A stretch of DNA of 36,113 bases from Calditrichota bacterium (GTDB taxonomy: Bacteria; Calditrichota; Calditrichia; Calditrichales; J004): contig RFFS01000095.1 in assembly GCA_003696775.1 (NCBI GenBank), positions 1 through 36,113 of the forward strand, in the 5' to 3' direction. Under the pieces are notes generated by a model. That model saw only the letters and a program-made list of their open reading frames with translations, did no database searches and was not told the DNA's origin. Below, in pieces: positions 16,548 to 24,807 of the stretch. The translations under genes were made by a program, and so were the position numbers. The first letter of the stretch is position 1; each line of letters opens with the position of its first letter.

Positions 16548-17656
16548 ACGCCATGAAACACGCCACCATCGCCGAAATTGATCATAACGCCTTACGTCAT
16601 AATTTCAATCTAATCACAGAACGTACCGGCAGGCCGGTTATCGCCGTGGTCAAGGCCGACGCCTACGGTCATGGCGCCGTGCCCGTGGCGCGCACCCTGT
16701 GCGATGCCGGTGCCCGTTGGCTGGCTGTGGCTACGCCCAACGAAGCGCTGGAACTACGGGACGCCGGCATCGACCACCCTGTCTTGCTGTTTGGCGCGCA
16801 CCATCCTTCGTATTTTCCGGACCTTATTAATCGGGATATCCTTTTAACGGTACACGACTCAAACAGTCTGCGGGCTATCTCGCGGGCGGCGCGGCAAATC
16901 GAAACCCGCGCCCATGTGCATCTTTGCATAGACAGCGGCATGCATCGCGCCGGTGTGTTATCGGCGGCCGCCCTGTCGTTGCTGGATGAAGCCGCGCGCA
17001 CCGAAGCCGTTTCCGTAAGCGGCCTTTACACCCATTTTTCATCAGCGGATGAAGAGGACCCCGCCTACACACACAAACAGTTGGCGCTTTTCCGACCGGT
17101 GGAAAAAGCAGCGCGACAGCGTTTTCCGGATTTACACGTTCACATGGCCAACTCCGCCGCTGTTATGCGTTTTCCGCAAAGCCATGCCGATGCCGTTCGT
17201 CCGGGGATCATGTTGTACGGCAACCTGCCCGCGCCCGATTTTGCTACGGACTGGCCCCTGCGCGAAGCGATGACGCTGAAATCCAATGTGGGCCTGATTA
17301 AAAAGGTCCCCGCCGATAGTGCCGTGAGTTACAATCGTCGTTATACCACCACCCGCCCCACCCGGCTTGCCGTTGTTCCGGCCGGTTACGCGGACGGTAT
17401 GCCACGCGCCATGACAGGCCAGGCACAGGTGTTGATTAACGGCTGTCGCTTTCCTGTTGCCGGTACGATTACCATGGATCAAATCATCGTGGATGTGGGT
17501 AATGCGCCCGTTCGGGAAGGTGACGAAGTGGTTTTCTTCGGCGCACAGGGTAAGGCCTTTCTTTCCATTAACGAATGGGCCAAATGGGCCGGAACCATCA
17601 GTTACGAAATCACCTGTGGCATCAGCCGGCGCGTGAAACGCCGCCACCATTTATAG
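16541..17656 (+). CDS. alr: Alanine racemase
   Basis: The protein has 371 residues from the ATG at 16541. A second ATG at 16553 (MKHATIAEID) would give the more usual family N-terminus, and neither has a clear ribosome site. The PLP lysine is in VVKADAYGHG at 38, and the opposite catalytic Tyr is in VSYNRRY at 264. GYADGMPRA and TITMDQIIVDV form the rest of the active-site entrance. It interconverts L- and D-alanine for peptidoglycan. It overlaps lysA by seven bases, so rng, lysA and alr form one coupled transcript. Confidence 0.95.
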   Translation: MVNAMKHATIAEIDHNALRHNFNLITERTGRPVIAVVKADAYGHGAVPVARTLCDAGARWLAVATPNEALELRDAGIDHPVLLFGAHHPSYFPDLINRDILLTVHDSNSLRAISRAARQIETRAHVHLCIDSGMHRAGVLSAAALSLLDEAARTEAVSVSGLYTHFSSADEEDPAYTHKQLALFRPVEKAARQRFPDLHVHMANSAAVMRFPQSHADAVRPGIMLYGNLPAPDFATDWPLREAMTLKSNVGLIKKVPADSAVSYNRRYTTTRPTRLAVVPAGYADGMPRAMTGQAQVLINGCRFPVAGTITMDQIIVDVGNAPVREGDEVVFFGAQGKAFLSINEWAKWAGTISYEITCGISRRVKRRHHL

Positions 17657-17727
17657 GCATGGCATTTTAAGAGGACTTTGCCTATTTTATATTATTCTTA
17701 TGTGAAACTCTCTATCGGAAACCCGTT

Positions 17728-18570
17728 ATGAAAACATTTATTTTAGCTTTGTTCTGTTCCCTGTTATCCCTTGCCGGGCTGGATGCCCAGGTGTTGCAGG
17801 TGAATGTTAAGGTGGAATATGCCCATCTCAATGACGATCAACAGCGATCGCTGGAGGGCTTTGCCGATAAAATTTCCGACTACTTCAATAATTATGACTG
17901 GGCCGATGATGAGTTCGAATCGGATATCGAATGTAATGTACGCATAATTATAGAAACGGTGCGTGAAAAGACCTTTGAAAAAATTTACAAAGCACAATTT
18001 ATCATCAACAGCAGTTCCGGTGAAAATTTCTACGATAAAGTGTGGGAATTCCCCTATGAGGCCAGCTCGGGATTAAGCCACAGCAAAGGTCAGTTTGATC
18101 CGTTGACCCATTTTCTTGATTTTTACGCCTATATGATCCTGGGCGGCGAACTGGACACATACGACCTGTTGCTGGGCACCCCCTATTATGATAAGGCGCT
18201 GGATATCGCCAACCTGGCTTTGTTAAGCCAGTATCCCCGCGGCTGGTCGGCCCGCGCCGAGGATGTTCAAAAGATTACATCCATCCGTACACGCCCGTTG
18301 CGTGAAGTGAAGCCGGATTTTTTTGAAGCTCTTTACGAACATGAAGAAGGCAATGATGATGCCGCCTATAAACTGGCCCGCAAAGTTCTTGAAGGCATCC
18401 GTAAAGTGTTTAAGATGCAGCCCAACAACAAATATCTGCGCTTTTTCTTCGAGGCGCATCATAAAGAACTGGCGGCACTGTTTGCCGGTCACCCGGATGA
18501 ATTGAAAATACTGGTGGATATCGACAGTAAGCACCGCGCAAGCTATCGTGAATACCTGCCCAATGAATGA
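17728..18570 (+). CDS. DUF4835 family exported protein (type IX secretion-associated)
   Basis: The protein has 280 residues with a signal peptide (MKTFILALFCSLLSLAGLDA, cut before Gln 21). The pattern fits DUF4835. It has an early strand with VNVKVEYAHLNDDQQ, a conserved block at ECNVRIIIETV, and FYAYMILGGELDTYDLLLG near 130-148. These are followed by helices with GWSARAED and RPLREVKPDFFEALYEHEEG. I recall this family being labelled PorD, a type IX secretion component, but did not verify it. It stands alone, 71 bases after alr. A T9SS cargo tail at the other end of the window agrees with this. Confidence 0.75.
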   Translation: MKTFILALFCSLLSLAGLDAQVLQVNVKVEYAHLNDDQQRSLEGFADKISDYFNNYDWADDEFESDIECNVRIIIETVREKTFEKIYKAQFIINSSSGENFYDKVWEFPYEASSGLSHSKGQFDPLTHFLDFYAYMILGGELDTYDLLLGTPYYDKALDIANLALLSQYPRGWSARAEDVQKITSIRTRPLREVKPDFFEALYEHEEGNDDAAYKLARKVLEGIRKVFKMQPNNKYLRFFFEAHHKELAALFAGHPDELKILVDIDSKHRASYREYLPNE

Positions 18571-18917
18571 TTGCAACACTAATATTTTTTAAGGTTTTTA
18601 CATTAAGGCAGAACCACGCATAGCACAAAGCCCGCAAAGAATTATTTTATCTCATTATATCATTCATGACTTTTGGGCGCTTTGTGGTAAAAAAAACGAA
18701 GGGTATGTTTCGGTTCTTGTTAAGTGGGTAGTATTTTCATCTTCACCCAAAAGATCATTAAAAATCAAATATGAAAACCACTGCCAACAGCGCAAATAAA
18801 GAATTAAGCGTATAATTTTTAACAGGCTTCCATACGTACATTTCCACCGAACACTATTCATTCCCTTTTTGCTCTATTTTTTCATAAATTCCCCTTACAA
18901 AACAAAAAGTATACAAC
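18571..18917. other. Intergenic region, 347 bp
   Basis: The left part holds the imperfect palindrome at 18612-18688. The right part is AT-rich and includes TATAAT at 18811-18816, a good -10 box without a recognisable -35 box, about 100 bases before the dus gene. A 65-codon minus-strand open frame at 18664-18861 has no ribosome site or family resemblance and is not called. Confidence 0.5.
18612..18688. repeat. Imperfect palindromic repeat (ACCAC...GTGGT)
   Basis: The left arm starts ACCACGCATAGCACAAAGC and the right arm ends GGGCGCTTTGTGGT. Arms share ACCAC, AAAGC and a final AAAG, with an 8-base insertion in the left arm. The centre is about 30 AT-rich bases. It resembles dispersed intergenic palindromes of the ACCACAAAG type seen in several phyla. 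It could also stabilise the 3' end of the DUF4835 transcript. Confidence 0.4.
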
Positions 18918-19970
18918 ATGACCATTACCTACGGAAATTACAGCATAGACAAGGGGCTTTATCTGGCGCCCATGGAAGATGTCAGCGATTACCCGTTTCG
19001 CATGATCTGTAAAAAACTGGGCGTTGATGTGGTGTATTCGGAATTCATCAGTTCCGAGGCCCTGATTCGTGACGCGGAAAAAGCCTTTAAAAAGATGACC
19101 ATAAAACCGGAAGAACACCCCATCGGTATCCAAATTTACGGTAACCGCATCGAAGCAATGGTGGAGGCGGCCCAAATAGCCGAGGAAAAAGGGCCGGATT
19201 TCATCGATATCAACTTCGGGTGCCCGGTTAAAAAAGTGGCCCTCAAAGGCGCCGGTTCCGGTTTGTTGCGCGATGTTCCCAAAATGATCGCCATGTGCGA
19301 GGCGGTGGTGCGCTCGGTTGATCTGCCCGTTACGGCCAAAACCCGCCTGGGCTGGGATGACACGTCCATTGAAATCGTGGATATTGCACGCCAAATGGAA
19401 GCCGTGGGCATCGAAGCGCTGGCCCTGCACGGACGCACACGGACCCAGGGCTATAAAGGTTTCGCCAACTGGGAATGGATTGCCCGGGTTAAGGAAGCGG
19501 TCTCGATTCCGGTCATCGGTAACGGCGACATTGTTGATCCCGTTTCGGCCGAAAACGCTTTTGATCGCTATGGCGTTGACGCGGTGATGATCGGTCGCGG
19601 CGCCATACACAACCCGTGGATTTTCCGTGATATTAAACACTACCGCACCACGGGCGAACTGCCGGCCCCGCCATCGGTGGAAGAAAGGGTGGATTTGTTG
19701 ATCGAACATCTGCAAATGAGCGTGGAATATAAAGGCGAACGGCGCGGCGTGATTGAAATGCGCAAACATACTTCCGGTTACTTAAAAGGATTGCCGCATA
19801 TAGCCCGTTTTCGTTCCCGGCTGGTGCAAACCGATTCCCTCGATGAAACAATCCACATGCTCAACGAACTAAAGGAAAATCCGCTTATACGTGATGCGGT
19901 ATTAAAAATCGAACAAAGCCGTGATGAGGCGTTAAAAATGACCTGTGCCGGCGATGACGGCAATTGCTGA
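18918..19970 (+). CDS. dusB: tRNA-dihydrouridine synthase, DusB-like
   Basis: The protein has 350 residues, a TIM-barrel flavoenzyme. The start of the barrel is LAPMEDVSDYPFR (16-28). NFGCPVKKV holds the catalytic Cys at 102, and GAGSGLLRD follows at 111-119. FMN-binding segments are seen in ALHGRTRTQGY near 173 and IGNGDIVDP near 198, then DAVMIGRGAIHNPW near 220. It reduces uridine to dihydrouridine in the tRNA D-loop. The dusB assignment rests on the GCPVKKV pattern and length; another Dus subtype is possible. The C-terminal helical domain carries the tRNA contact. The peptidase T gene starts 11 bases downstream. Confidence 0.9.
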   Translation: MTITYGNYSIDKGLYLAPMEDVSDYPFRMICKKLGVDVVYSEFISSEALIRDAEKAFKKMTIKPEEHPIGIQIYGNRIEAMVEAAQIAEEKGPDFIDINFGCPVKKVALKGAGSGLLRDVPKMIAMCEAVVRSVDLPVTAKTRLGWDDTSIEIVDIARQMEAVGIEALALHGRTRTQGYKGFANWEWIARVKEAVSIPVIGNGDIVDPVSAENAFDRYGVDAVMIGRGAIHNPWIFRDIKHYRTTGELPAPPSVEERVDLLIEHLQMSVEYKGERRGVIEMRKHTSGYLKGLPHIARFRSRLVQTDSLDETIHMLNELKENPLIRDAVLKIEQSRDEALKMTCAGDDGNC

Positions 19971-19981
19971 AAGGAAACATC

Positions 19982-21229
19982 ATGTACACCATTGAACCCC
20001 GTTATTTTCTCGACCGCTTTTTAAATTATGTGCGTATCGATACCCAATCCGATCCCGAATCGGAGAGCTATCCCAGTACGGAAAAACAACTTAATCTGTC
20101 CCGCAAACTGACGGAAGAATTGACCCAACTGGGTCTTCAGGATGTGGAACTGACTCCGGATGGCTATGTCATGGCCACCCTGCCCTCTAATATTGAAAAA
20201 GATGTGCCGGTCATCGGCCTGATTGCCCACGTGGATACCGCGCCGGATGTAAGCGGCGCGAACGTGACACCGGTTATCCATTCCAATTACGACGGCGGCC
20301 CCATCGTTTTACCCGCCGATCCCACCGTGGTCATCGACCCCGATAAAAATCCCGATTTGAAATCCATGATCGGTTACGATATCATCACCACCGACGGTAC
20401 CACATTGTTAGGTGCCGACAACAAAGCGGGCGTTGCCGAAATCATGGGCGCCCTGCATTTTTTAACGGAACACCCCGAAATCCCTCACGGCACCCTGCGC
20501 ATCGCCTTTACCGTGGATGAAGAAGTGGGACGCGGCGTCGATTATTTTGATGTGGCCCATTTTGGCGCGCGCTACGCCTACACCATAGATGGCGGCGCCG
20601 CCGGTGAGGTGGAAGATGAGACCTTTTGCGCCGACTCGGCCCGGGTGACGGTTAAGGGTGTGAATGTCCATCCCGGTTACGCTTACGGCAAAATGGTTAA
20701 TGCCCTTAAGGCCGCCGCCGCCTACATCGACGCGTTGCCCAAAGACGGTCTGGCACCGGAAACCACGCGCGACCGTGAAGGCTATGTGCATCCCAATACC
20801 ATCCGCGGCAATGTGGAAGAAGTGGTCATCGATTTTATCGTACGGGATTTTACCGTGGAAGGTTTGAAGGAAAAGGAAGCCTTTCTGGAACAACTGGCCG
20901 ACGAGACACAACAACGATTTCCCGGTACCGATATCTCGGTGAATTTCAAGGCCTCCTATCGAAACATGAAGTATGAAATTGACAAGCACCCCGAAGTCAC
21001 CGCTTATGCCATGGAAGCGGTGCAACGCGCGGGACTTAAGGCTCGCAAAGGGTTGATTCGGGGCGGCACGGACGGTGCGCGGCTTTCGTATATGGGCCTG
21101 CCCACGCCCAACATCTTTACGGGTGGTCATAATTTCCATTCCAAAAAAGAATGGATAGCCGTACAGGATATGCAAAAAGCCTGTGCAACCATCGTGCATC
21201 TTGTGGAAATCTGGGCGGAAAAATCTTAA
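19982..21229 (+). CDS. pepT: Peptidase T (tripeptide aminopeptidase)
   Basis: The ATG at 19982 behind AAAGGAAA is preferred to an upstream TTG at 19964 that overlaps dus, giving 415 residues. M20 metallopeptidase ligands are visible: AHVDTAPD (His 83, Asp 85), GADNKAG (Asp 146), and VDEEVGRG (catalytic Glu 180 and ligand Glu 181). The last metal His is in GGHNFHSKKEW near 390, after GGTDGARLSYMGLPTP. It removes the N-terminal residue from tripeptides in the cytoplasm. Length and motif order match PepT rather than other M20 enzymes. It follows dus by 11 bases, and DUF971 follows by 14. Confidence 0.95.
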   Translation: MYTIEPRYFLDRFLNYVRIDTQSDPESESYPSTEKQLNLSRKLTEELTQLGLQDVELTPDGYVMATLPSNIEKDVPVIGLIAHVDTAPDVSGANVTPVIHSNYDGGPIVLPADPTVVIDPDKNPDLKSMIGYDIITTDGTTLLGADNKAGVAEIMGALHFLTEHPEIPHGTLRIAFTVDEEVGRGVDYFDVAHFGARYAYTIDGGAAGEVEDETFCADSARVTVKGVNVHPGYAYGKMVNALKAAAAYIDALPKDGLAPETTRDREGYVHPNTIRGNVEEVVIDFIVRDFTVEGLKEKEAFLEQLADETQQRFPGTDISVNFKASYRNMKYEIDKHPEVTAYAMEAVQRAGLKARKGLIRGGTDGARLSYMGLPTPNIFTGGHNFHSKKEWIAVQDMQKACATIVHLVEIWAEKS

Positions 21230-21243
21230 CATAAAGGCGAACT

Positions 21244-21555
21244 ATGTACCCCAAAACCATCGAACAGATCAGTGATCAGGTCATAACCATTACCTGGGAC
21301 GACGACAGCAAGCAAATCTTTTTTGCCGACACCACGCGCAAGGCGTGCCCATGCGCCACCTGTAAGGACGAAAAGGATGAAGCGGGCAACAATAAAAATC
21401 CATTTAAAGTGCTTAAAATGACTCCGCAAAATATTTATTTCACCAAATGGGAAATGGTCGGGCGTTACGCCATCCGCTTTGTTTTCAGCGACCGTCACGA
21501 TTCCGGCATATATACCTATGATTACCTGCGGGAGATCGGCGAAAAAGCGGAATAG
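21244..21555 (+). CDS. DUF971 domain protein
   Basis: The protein has 103 residues. It fits the DUF971 domain, also found at the N-terminus of gamma-butyrobetaine hydroxylase. The signs are ITWDDDSKQIFF near 15-26, RKACPCATCKDE near 32-43 (Cys 35, 37 and 40), and a closing YAIRFVFSDRHD followed by SGIYTYDYL. Family proteins are small and appear near iron-sulfur or metal-related genes; their function is unsettled. The CPCATC cluster could bind a metal (inference). It sits between pepT and an unknown 113-residue gene in the same direction. Confidence 0.85.
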   Translation: MYPKTIEQISDQVITITWDDDSKQIFFADTTRKACPCATCKDEKDEAGNNKNPFKVLKMTPQNIYFTKWEMVGRYAIRFVFSDRHDSGIYTYDYLREIGEKAE

Positions 21556-21583
21556 CTTATTTTTCCCACGTGGAGATGTTTTT

Positions 21584-21925
21584 ATGGAAACTTTCACTTT
21601 CCGCCTTTCGTCCGGCGAAGCGGCTATTTTGCTACGCTGGCATGAAAATCGAGTCCGGAGTGCCACGCGTTATGGCGGCAGCCAACAAATCATCTTTCCG
21701 CAGGAAGAATACCTGATTGCCCGGCTAAGAAGGGAGGAACCGTTGCCGGAGTTCGATGATATGGACCTGGAAATGATGCTGGACTGGATGGATAAGGCGC
21801 TGTTTCCAAGGCCTTCTTCCGAAGCTGTCTATTTTCCCGGTGAGGAAAGTCTGGTTAGTAAACTCAATCAATTGCGAGACATGCTTACGGATTTTAAAAA
21901 GGGTAAAAACAGAAGCCGGTCATAA
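21584..21925 (+). CDS. Conserved-looking small protein, unknown function
   Basis: The ATG at 21584 behind TGGAGAT gives 113 residues; a longer frame extending back into DUF971 is rejected. The protein is soluble and charged. It has an N-terminal strand pattern (METFTFRLSSGEAAILLRWH), an acidic middle (PLPEFDDMDLEMMLDWMDKA) and a basic C-terminal helix ending KKGKNRSRS. No catalytic motif, signal or membrane segment is seen. It starts 28 bases after DUF971, which suggests cotranscription. I do not recognise the family. Confidence 0.65.
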   Translation: METFTFRLSSGEAAILLRWHENRVRSATRYGGSQQIIFPQEEYLIARLRREEPLPEFDDMDLEMMLDWMDKALFPRPSSEAVYFPGEESLVSKLNQLRDMLTDFKKGKNRSRS

Positions 21926-21975
21926 ATCGAAGGCAATTAAAAAGGGAACGATTGGCGGGTAAGATAATAAAAAAG

Positions 21976-22048
<73 letters not shown>

Positions 22049-22061
22049 TTGATAAAGTTGA

Positions 22062-22093
22062 CAAATTTAAGCGTTTCTTATTTAGAACGCAAT
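22062..22093 (-). promoter_or_regulatory. Promoter of tRNA-Thr, Bacteroidota-like
   Basis: On the minus strand ATTG, 20 bases, TAAATTTG ends 13 bases before the tRNA. The second box is a perfect match to TAnnTTTG and the first has one mismatch. Alternatively TTGCGT, 16 bases, TTAAAT would be a poor sigma-70 pair in the same place. Confidence 0.5.
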
Positions 22094-22112
22094 CCATTGT
22101 GTTGCTTTGTAT

Positions 22113-22135
22113 GGAAAAAAGTGGGGACTTTTTCC
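22113..22135 (-). terminator. Terminator-like hairpin after nif3-like gene
   Basis: On the minus strand GGAAAAAGT, four C, ACTTTTTTCC forms a stem with one bulged base. The T-rich arm takes the place of a free T run. It lies about 50 bases after the Nif3 stop and before the tRNA promoter. Confidence 0.4.
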
Positions 22136-22184
22136 TGCATTTCAGTCAGGATGTAAGCCCGTCCAACAGACAAAGCGACGCTTT

Positions 22185-22934
22185 TTAGACGGGGTTGGGA
22201 ATATTGACAAAGGTGGTTTGAATGCCATATTCGCGGTTTACAAACTCTCCCAAAGCGCGTATGCCGAACACCTCCGTGGCATGGTGCCCCGCGGCGATGA
22301 AATGAATCCCTTCTTCCCGGGCGTAATGATAAATATGTTCACTTACTTCGCCGGTAATAAAAGCGTCCAGCCCCTGCAACACCGCCTGTTTCACTTCCTT
22401 TTGCGCGGCGCCGCTGATAATACCCACCCGACGAACGGTTGACGGTCCAAACGGAAATATCATGCTATCCGGATTAACGGATTGACGAATTTGTGCAAAC
22501 AATTTATCCGAAGGGCCGTCCCATTGGCCGCTGAAACCGATGGACATGCCGTTATAATTGCCAAAGGGGGTTACCTGTTTTAAATGTAACTCTTTAGCCA
22601 ACAAAGCGTTGTTGCCCAGCGAATCGTGCGCGTCCAACGGTAAGTGATAGGCCAGTAAATTGATATCGTTTTCCAGCAACAGCTTAACGCGTTTTTTATA
22701 TCCGCCGTCATAGACGGGCCGCTCAAAATTCCAGATAATACCGTGATGGGTCATCACCGTATCGGCGCCCAGTTCCAGGGCTTTTTCAAACAGTTCCACA
22801 CAGGCGCTCACACCGGTTACCACGTGGCTGACTTCCGTTCGTCCACGCACCTGCAAACCGTTGGGACACAAGTCTTTAAAAGCCTCTATGTTAAGCAACG
22901 CGTTCAGTCGCACATGCAAATCATCAATAGTCAT
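22185..22934 (-). CDS. Nif3-like dinuclear metal centre protein
   Basis: The protein has 249 residues and the Nif3 (YbgI / DUF34) pattern. It has CPNGLQVRG near 23-31, the metal pair MTHHGIIW at 61-68, then YHLPLDAHDSLGNNALLA near 95-112. The closing metal site AAGHHATEVFG is near 215-225. These proteins form toroidal hexamers with two metals per subunit. They are often named GTP cyclohydrolase I type 2, but the physiological role is unclear. There is no signal peptide. It is the last gene of the nfeD to nif3 run, 12 bases after the TRAP receptor gene. Confidence 0.92.
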   Translation of the reverse strand: MTIDDLHVRLNALLNIEAFKDLCPNGLQVRGRTEVSHVVTGVSACVELFEKALELGADTVMTHHGIIWNFERPVYDGGYKKRVKLLLENDINLLAYHLPLDAHDSLGNNALLAKELHLKQVTPFGNYNGMSIGFSGQWDGPSDKLFAQIRQSVNPDSMIFPFGPSTVRRVGIISGAAQKEVKQAVLQGLDAFITGEVSEHIYHYAREEGIHFIAAGHHATEVFGIRALGEFVNREYGIQTTFVNIPNPV

Positions 22935-22946
22935 GAAAAGCCCCGT

Positions 22947-23948
22947 TTATTTATGTTCGGCGCGATAGGCTTCCAGCGCCTGTTCGATATCATCCAACAG
23001 TTGTTGATCATACAAAACACCCACCAAATTACGGCGGGCTTTGGCGCCAATATCATAAAACGTTTGCCATAATGCCGGATCGGTGATTTCTGTTTTCTTC
23101 AATCCGTAATCGAACATATCCGTGCGCGCTTTTTCATTATCCCGGCGGCTTAACTGTGTCAGCTCGGTAAAATATTTCCGGCCTTCCGTTTTGAGCAGTT
23201 CTTGTTGTTCGGGAGAGAGCTTGTTAAACATGCGCTTCGAAATCAGCACCGCGCCGTTGGAATTGGCCAGCGGTACATCCAGCACATATTTAACTCTTGT
23301 GAACCACTGCAGAGCCACACAGGCCAGCGGAGAGGTATAAACACCATCGATTAATCCGGTTTGCAGCGAGGTGAGCACATCGGTAATGGATAAGGGTATG
23401 GGCGCCACGCCAAAAGCCTCGAATGTCGCTTTGGAAAGCGGATCGCCTTCCCACATCCACATCTTTACCCCTTTCATATCCTGTTCGTTTTGGACAGGCT
23501 GGTTGGTATATACATACACCCAACCCACTTCGGCCCAGCCCAAAAGCACAAATCCTTTTTTCTCGAATCCTTTCGCGAATCGGTCGAAAAATTTTTCCCC
23601 GATGAAATCCACCTCTTCCTTACTACGGAATAGAAAAGGGGTGTCCAGGACCCGCACCTCCGGCAGAATGGCGCCCATGCCCACGCCGGTAAATCCGCCG
23701 CTATGGATTTGATTGATGCGTATTTTACGCAACACATCTTTTTCGTCACCCTGCACCCCGCCGGCGTATATTTTAAATTTTATGGTGCCTTTGCTTTTTT
23801 CCTTCAGCGTTTTACTGAAGTCTTTCATCACGTTCATCCAGGTGGAACCATCCGGCGCCAGGGTGGCAAATTTAATGGTGACTTTCTTTTGGGCATAAAG
23901 CGTTCCGCTTATGATCAGTAAAAATAACAACAGGTACAGGCGTTTCAT
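22947..23948 (-). CDS. TRAP transporter solute-binding protein, DctP family
   Basis: The protein has 333 residues with a signal peptide (about 19 residues, ending TLYA before Gln). TRAP receptor features include KFATLAPDGSTWMNVMKDF near the mature N-terminus, FRSKEEVDFIGEKFFDRF near 108-125, and GVKMWMWEGDPLSKATFEAF near 160-180. The ligand-carboxylate Arg found in many DctP proteins is not at the expected place. This form (KMWMWEGDPLS) belongs to the branch paired with TatT proteins. It would bind a ligand in the periplasm for a TRAP permease. No DctQ or DctM gene is present in the window; the TatT gene is directly upstream. Confidence 0.9.
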   Translation of the reverse strand: MKRLYLLLFLLIISGTLYAQKKVTIKFATLAPDGSTWMNVMKDFSKTLKEKSKGTIKFKIYAGGVQGDEKDVLRKIRINQIHSGGFTGVGMGAILPEVRVLDTPFLFRSKEEVDFIGEKFFDRFAKGFEKKGFVLLGWAEVGWVYVYTNQPVQNEQDMKGVKMWMWEGDPLSKATFEAFGVAPIPLSITDVLTSLQTGLIDGVYTSPLACVALQWFTRVKYVLDVPLANSNGAVLISKRMFNKLSPEQQELLKTEGRKYFTELTQLSRRDNEKARTDMFDYGLKKTEITDPALWQTFYDIGAKARRNLVGVLYDQQLLDDIEQALEAYRAEHK

Positions 23949-23957
23949 ATCAGCTCC

Positions 23958-24806
23958 TTAAAACAGTTCATCCTTTTCGGCACGCAGACGGCGTGCCTTG
24001 TCTTGGGCAATGGCATTAAATAACCGTAATGCGGGGGTTTTGTTCAAATCATAACTTTCAACCGTGTCCAGATAGTCGTCAAAGGCCTCTTCGTCCAGAA
24101 CCTTTGCGGCATAAAAACGGGCCAGGTAGATATAGGTCAGCAAAAAGTCTCCGTGCGTCAGCGACAGATTTTTTTCAAACAGCTTTTTGGCCAGTTCGGG
24201 GTTCCCGCCCATGATGCGCGGTTTCACACCCAGCACGGAGCCCTGAAACAGATAAACCGCCCCGTTGAAATAGGCGGGGTTCCATTGGGCCACCCGATTC
24301 ATCAAAACTTCCACACGGGGCAATTCCAACAAAGCCAGAGGCGTATCAAGGCTGAGGTTGATATAACCGGCCCAGGTAAACGCGTACCAAAACAGCGCCG
24401 GCATTGTGTCATCATCCAATGCGGCGGCGGCTTTTTCCAGTTCGGCCACATCTTTGATACGGGTAAATGAAGCCGGCAGGGCGCTTTGGGCAAAACTCCG
24501 GCCACGCTGATAAAACTTTTTGGCCCGGCCCGGGTCTTCATCTTCCACAAAACCCAGTGCGTACCCGGCATATCCCTGGGCCAGCATCAACAACAATGCT
24601 GTGTTGTCCGGATCGTTTTTCAGCATGCCTTCCAACAATTTAAGATTGGCCGCCAGCGCCTGTTCCGCCAGGCGCAGGTCGTCTTCTTCATACAGGGCCA
24701 GCGCGCTTTTTTCAAAAACCGGGGTCATCTGGCTGACAACAAGTCGATTCAGGCTGCAGGACGATAGGATGAGCAGTAAGCCCGCTGATAAAACAAATGA
24801 ACGCAT
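23958..24806 (-). CDS. TRAP-associated TatT-like lipoprotein
   Basis: The ATG at 24806 sits behind AAGGAGT and gives 282 residues; an earlier in-frame ATG at 24872 lies inside the slipin gene. The lipobox is LSSC with Cys at 17, so it is a lipoprotein. The rest is helical, in TPR-like pairs (AEQALAANLKLLEGMLKNDP, LLMLAQGYAGYALGFVEDED). This fits the TRAP T-component family (TatT in Treponema), which forms trimers binding the TRAP receptor TatP. It stands directly before the receptor gene, 9 bases apart, and one base after the slipin stop, so it is coupled to both. Confidence 0.85.
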   Translation of the reverse strand: MRSFVLSAGLLLILSSCSLNRLVVSQMTPVFEKSALALYEEDDLRLAEQALAANLKLLEGMLKNDPDNTALLLMLAQGYAGYALGFVEDEDPGRAKKFYQRGRSFAQSALPASFTRIKDVAELEKAAAALDDDTMPALFWYAFTWAGYINLSLDTPLALLELPRVEVLMNRVAQWNPAYFNGAVYLFQGSVLGVKPRIMGGNPELAKKLFEKNLSLTHGDFLLTYIYLARFYAAKVLDEEAFDDYLDTVESYDLNKTPALRLFNAIAQDKARRLRAEKDELF

Positions 24807-24807
24807 G

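Noticed and set aside
18664-18861. A 65-codon minus-strand frame in the gap before dus
   Set aside because: No ribosome site and no family resemblance; it overlaps the palindromic repeat.
22157-22194. Hairpin CCCGTC ... GACGGG at the Nif3 end
   Set aside because: The loop is about 24 bases, half of it coding, and no T run follows; the hairpin at 22113 is a better terminator.
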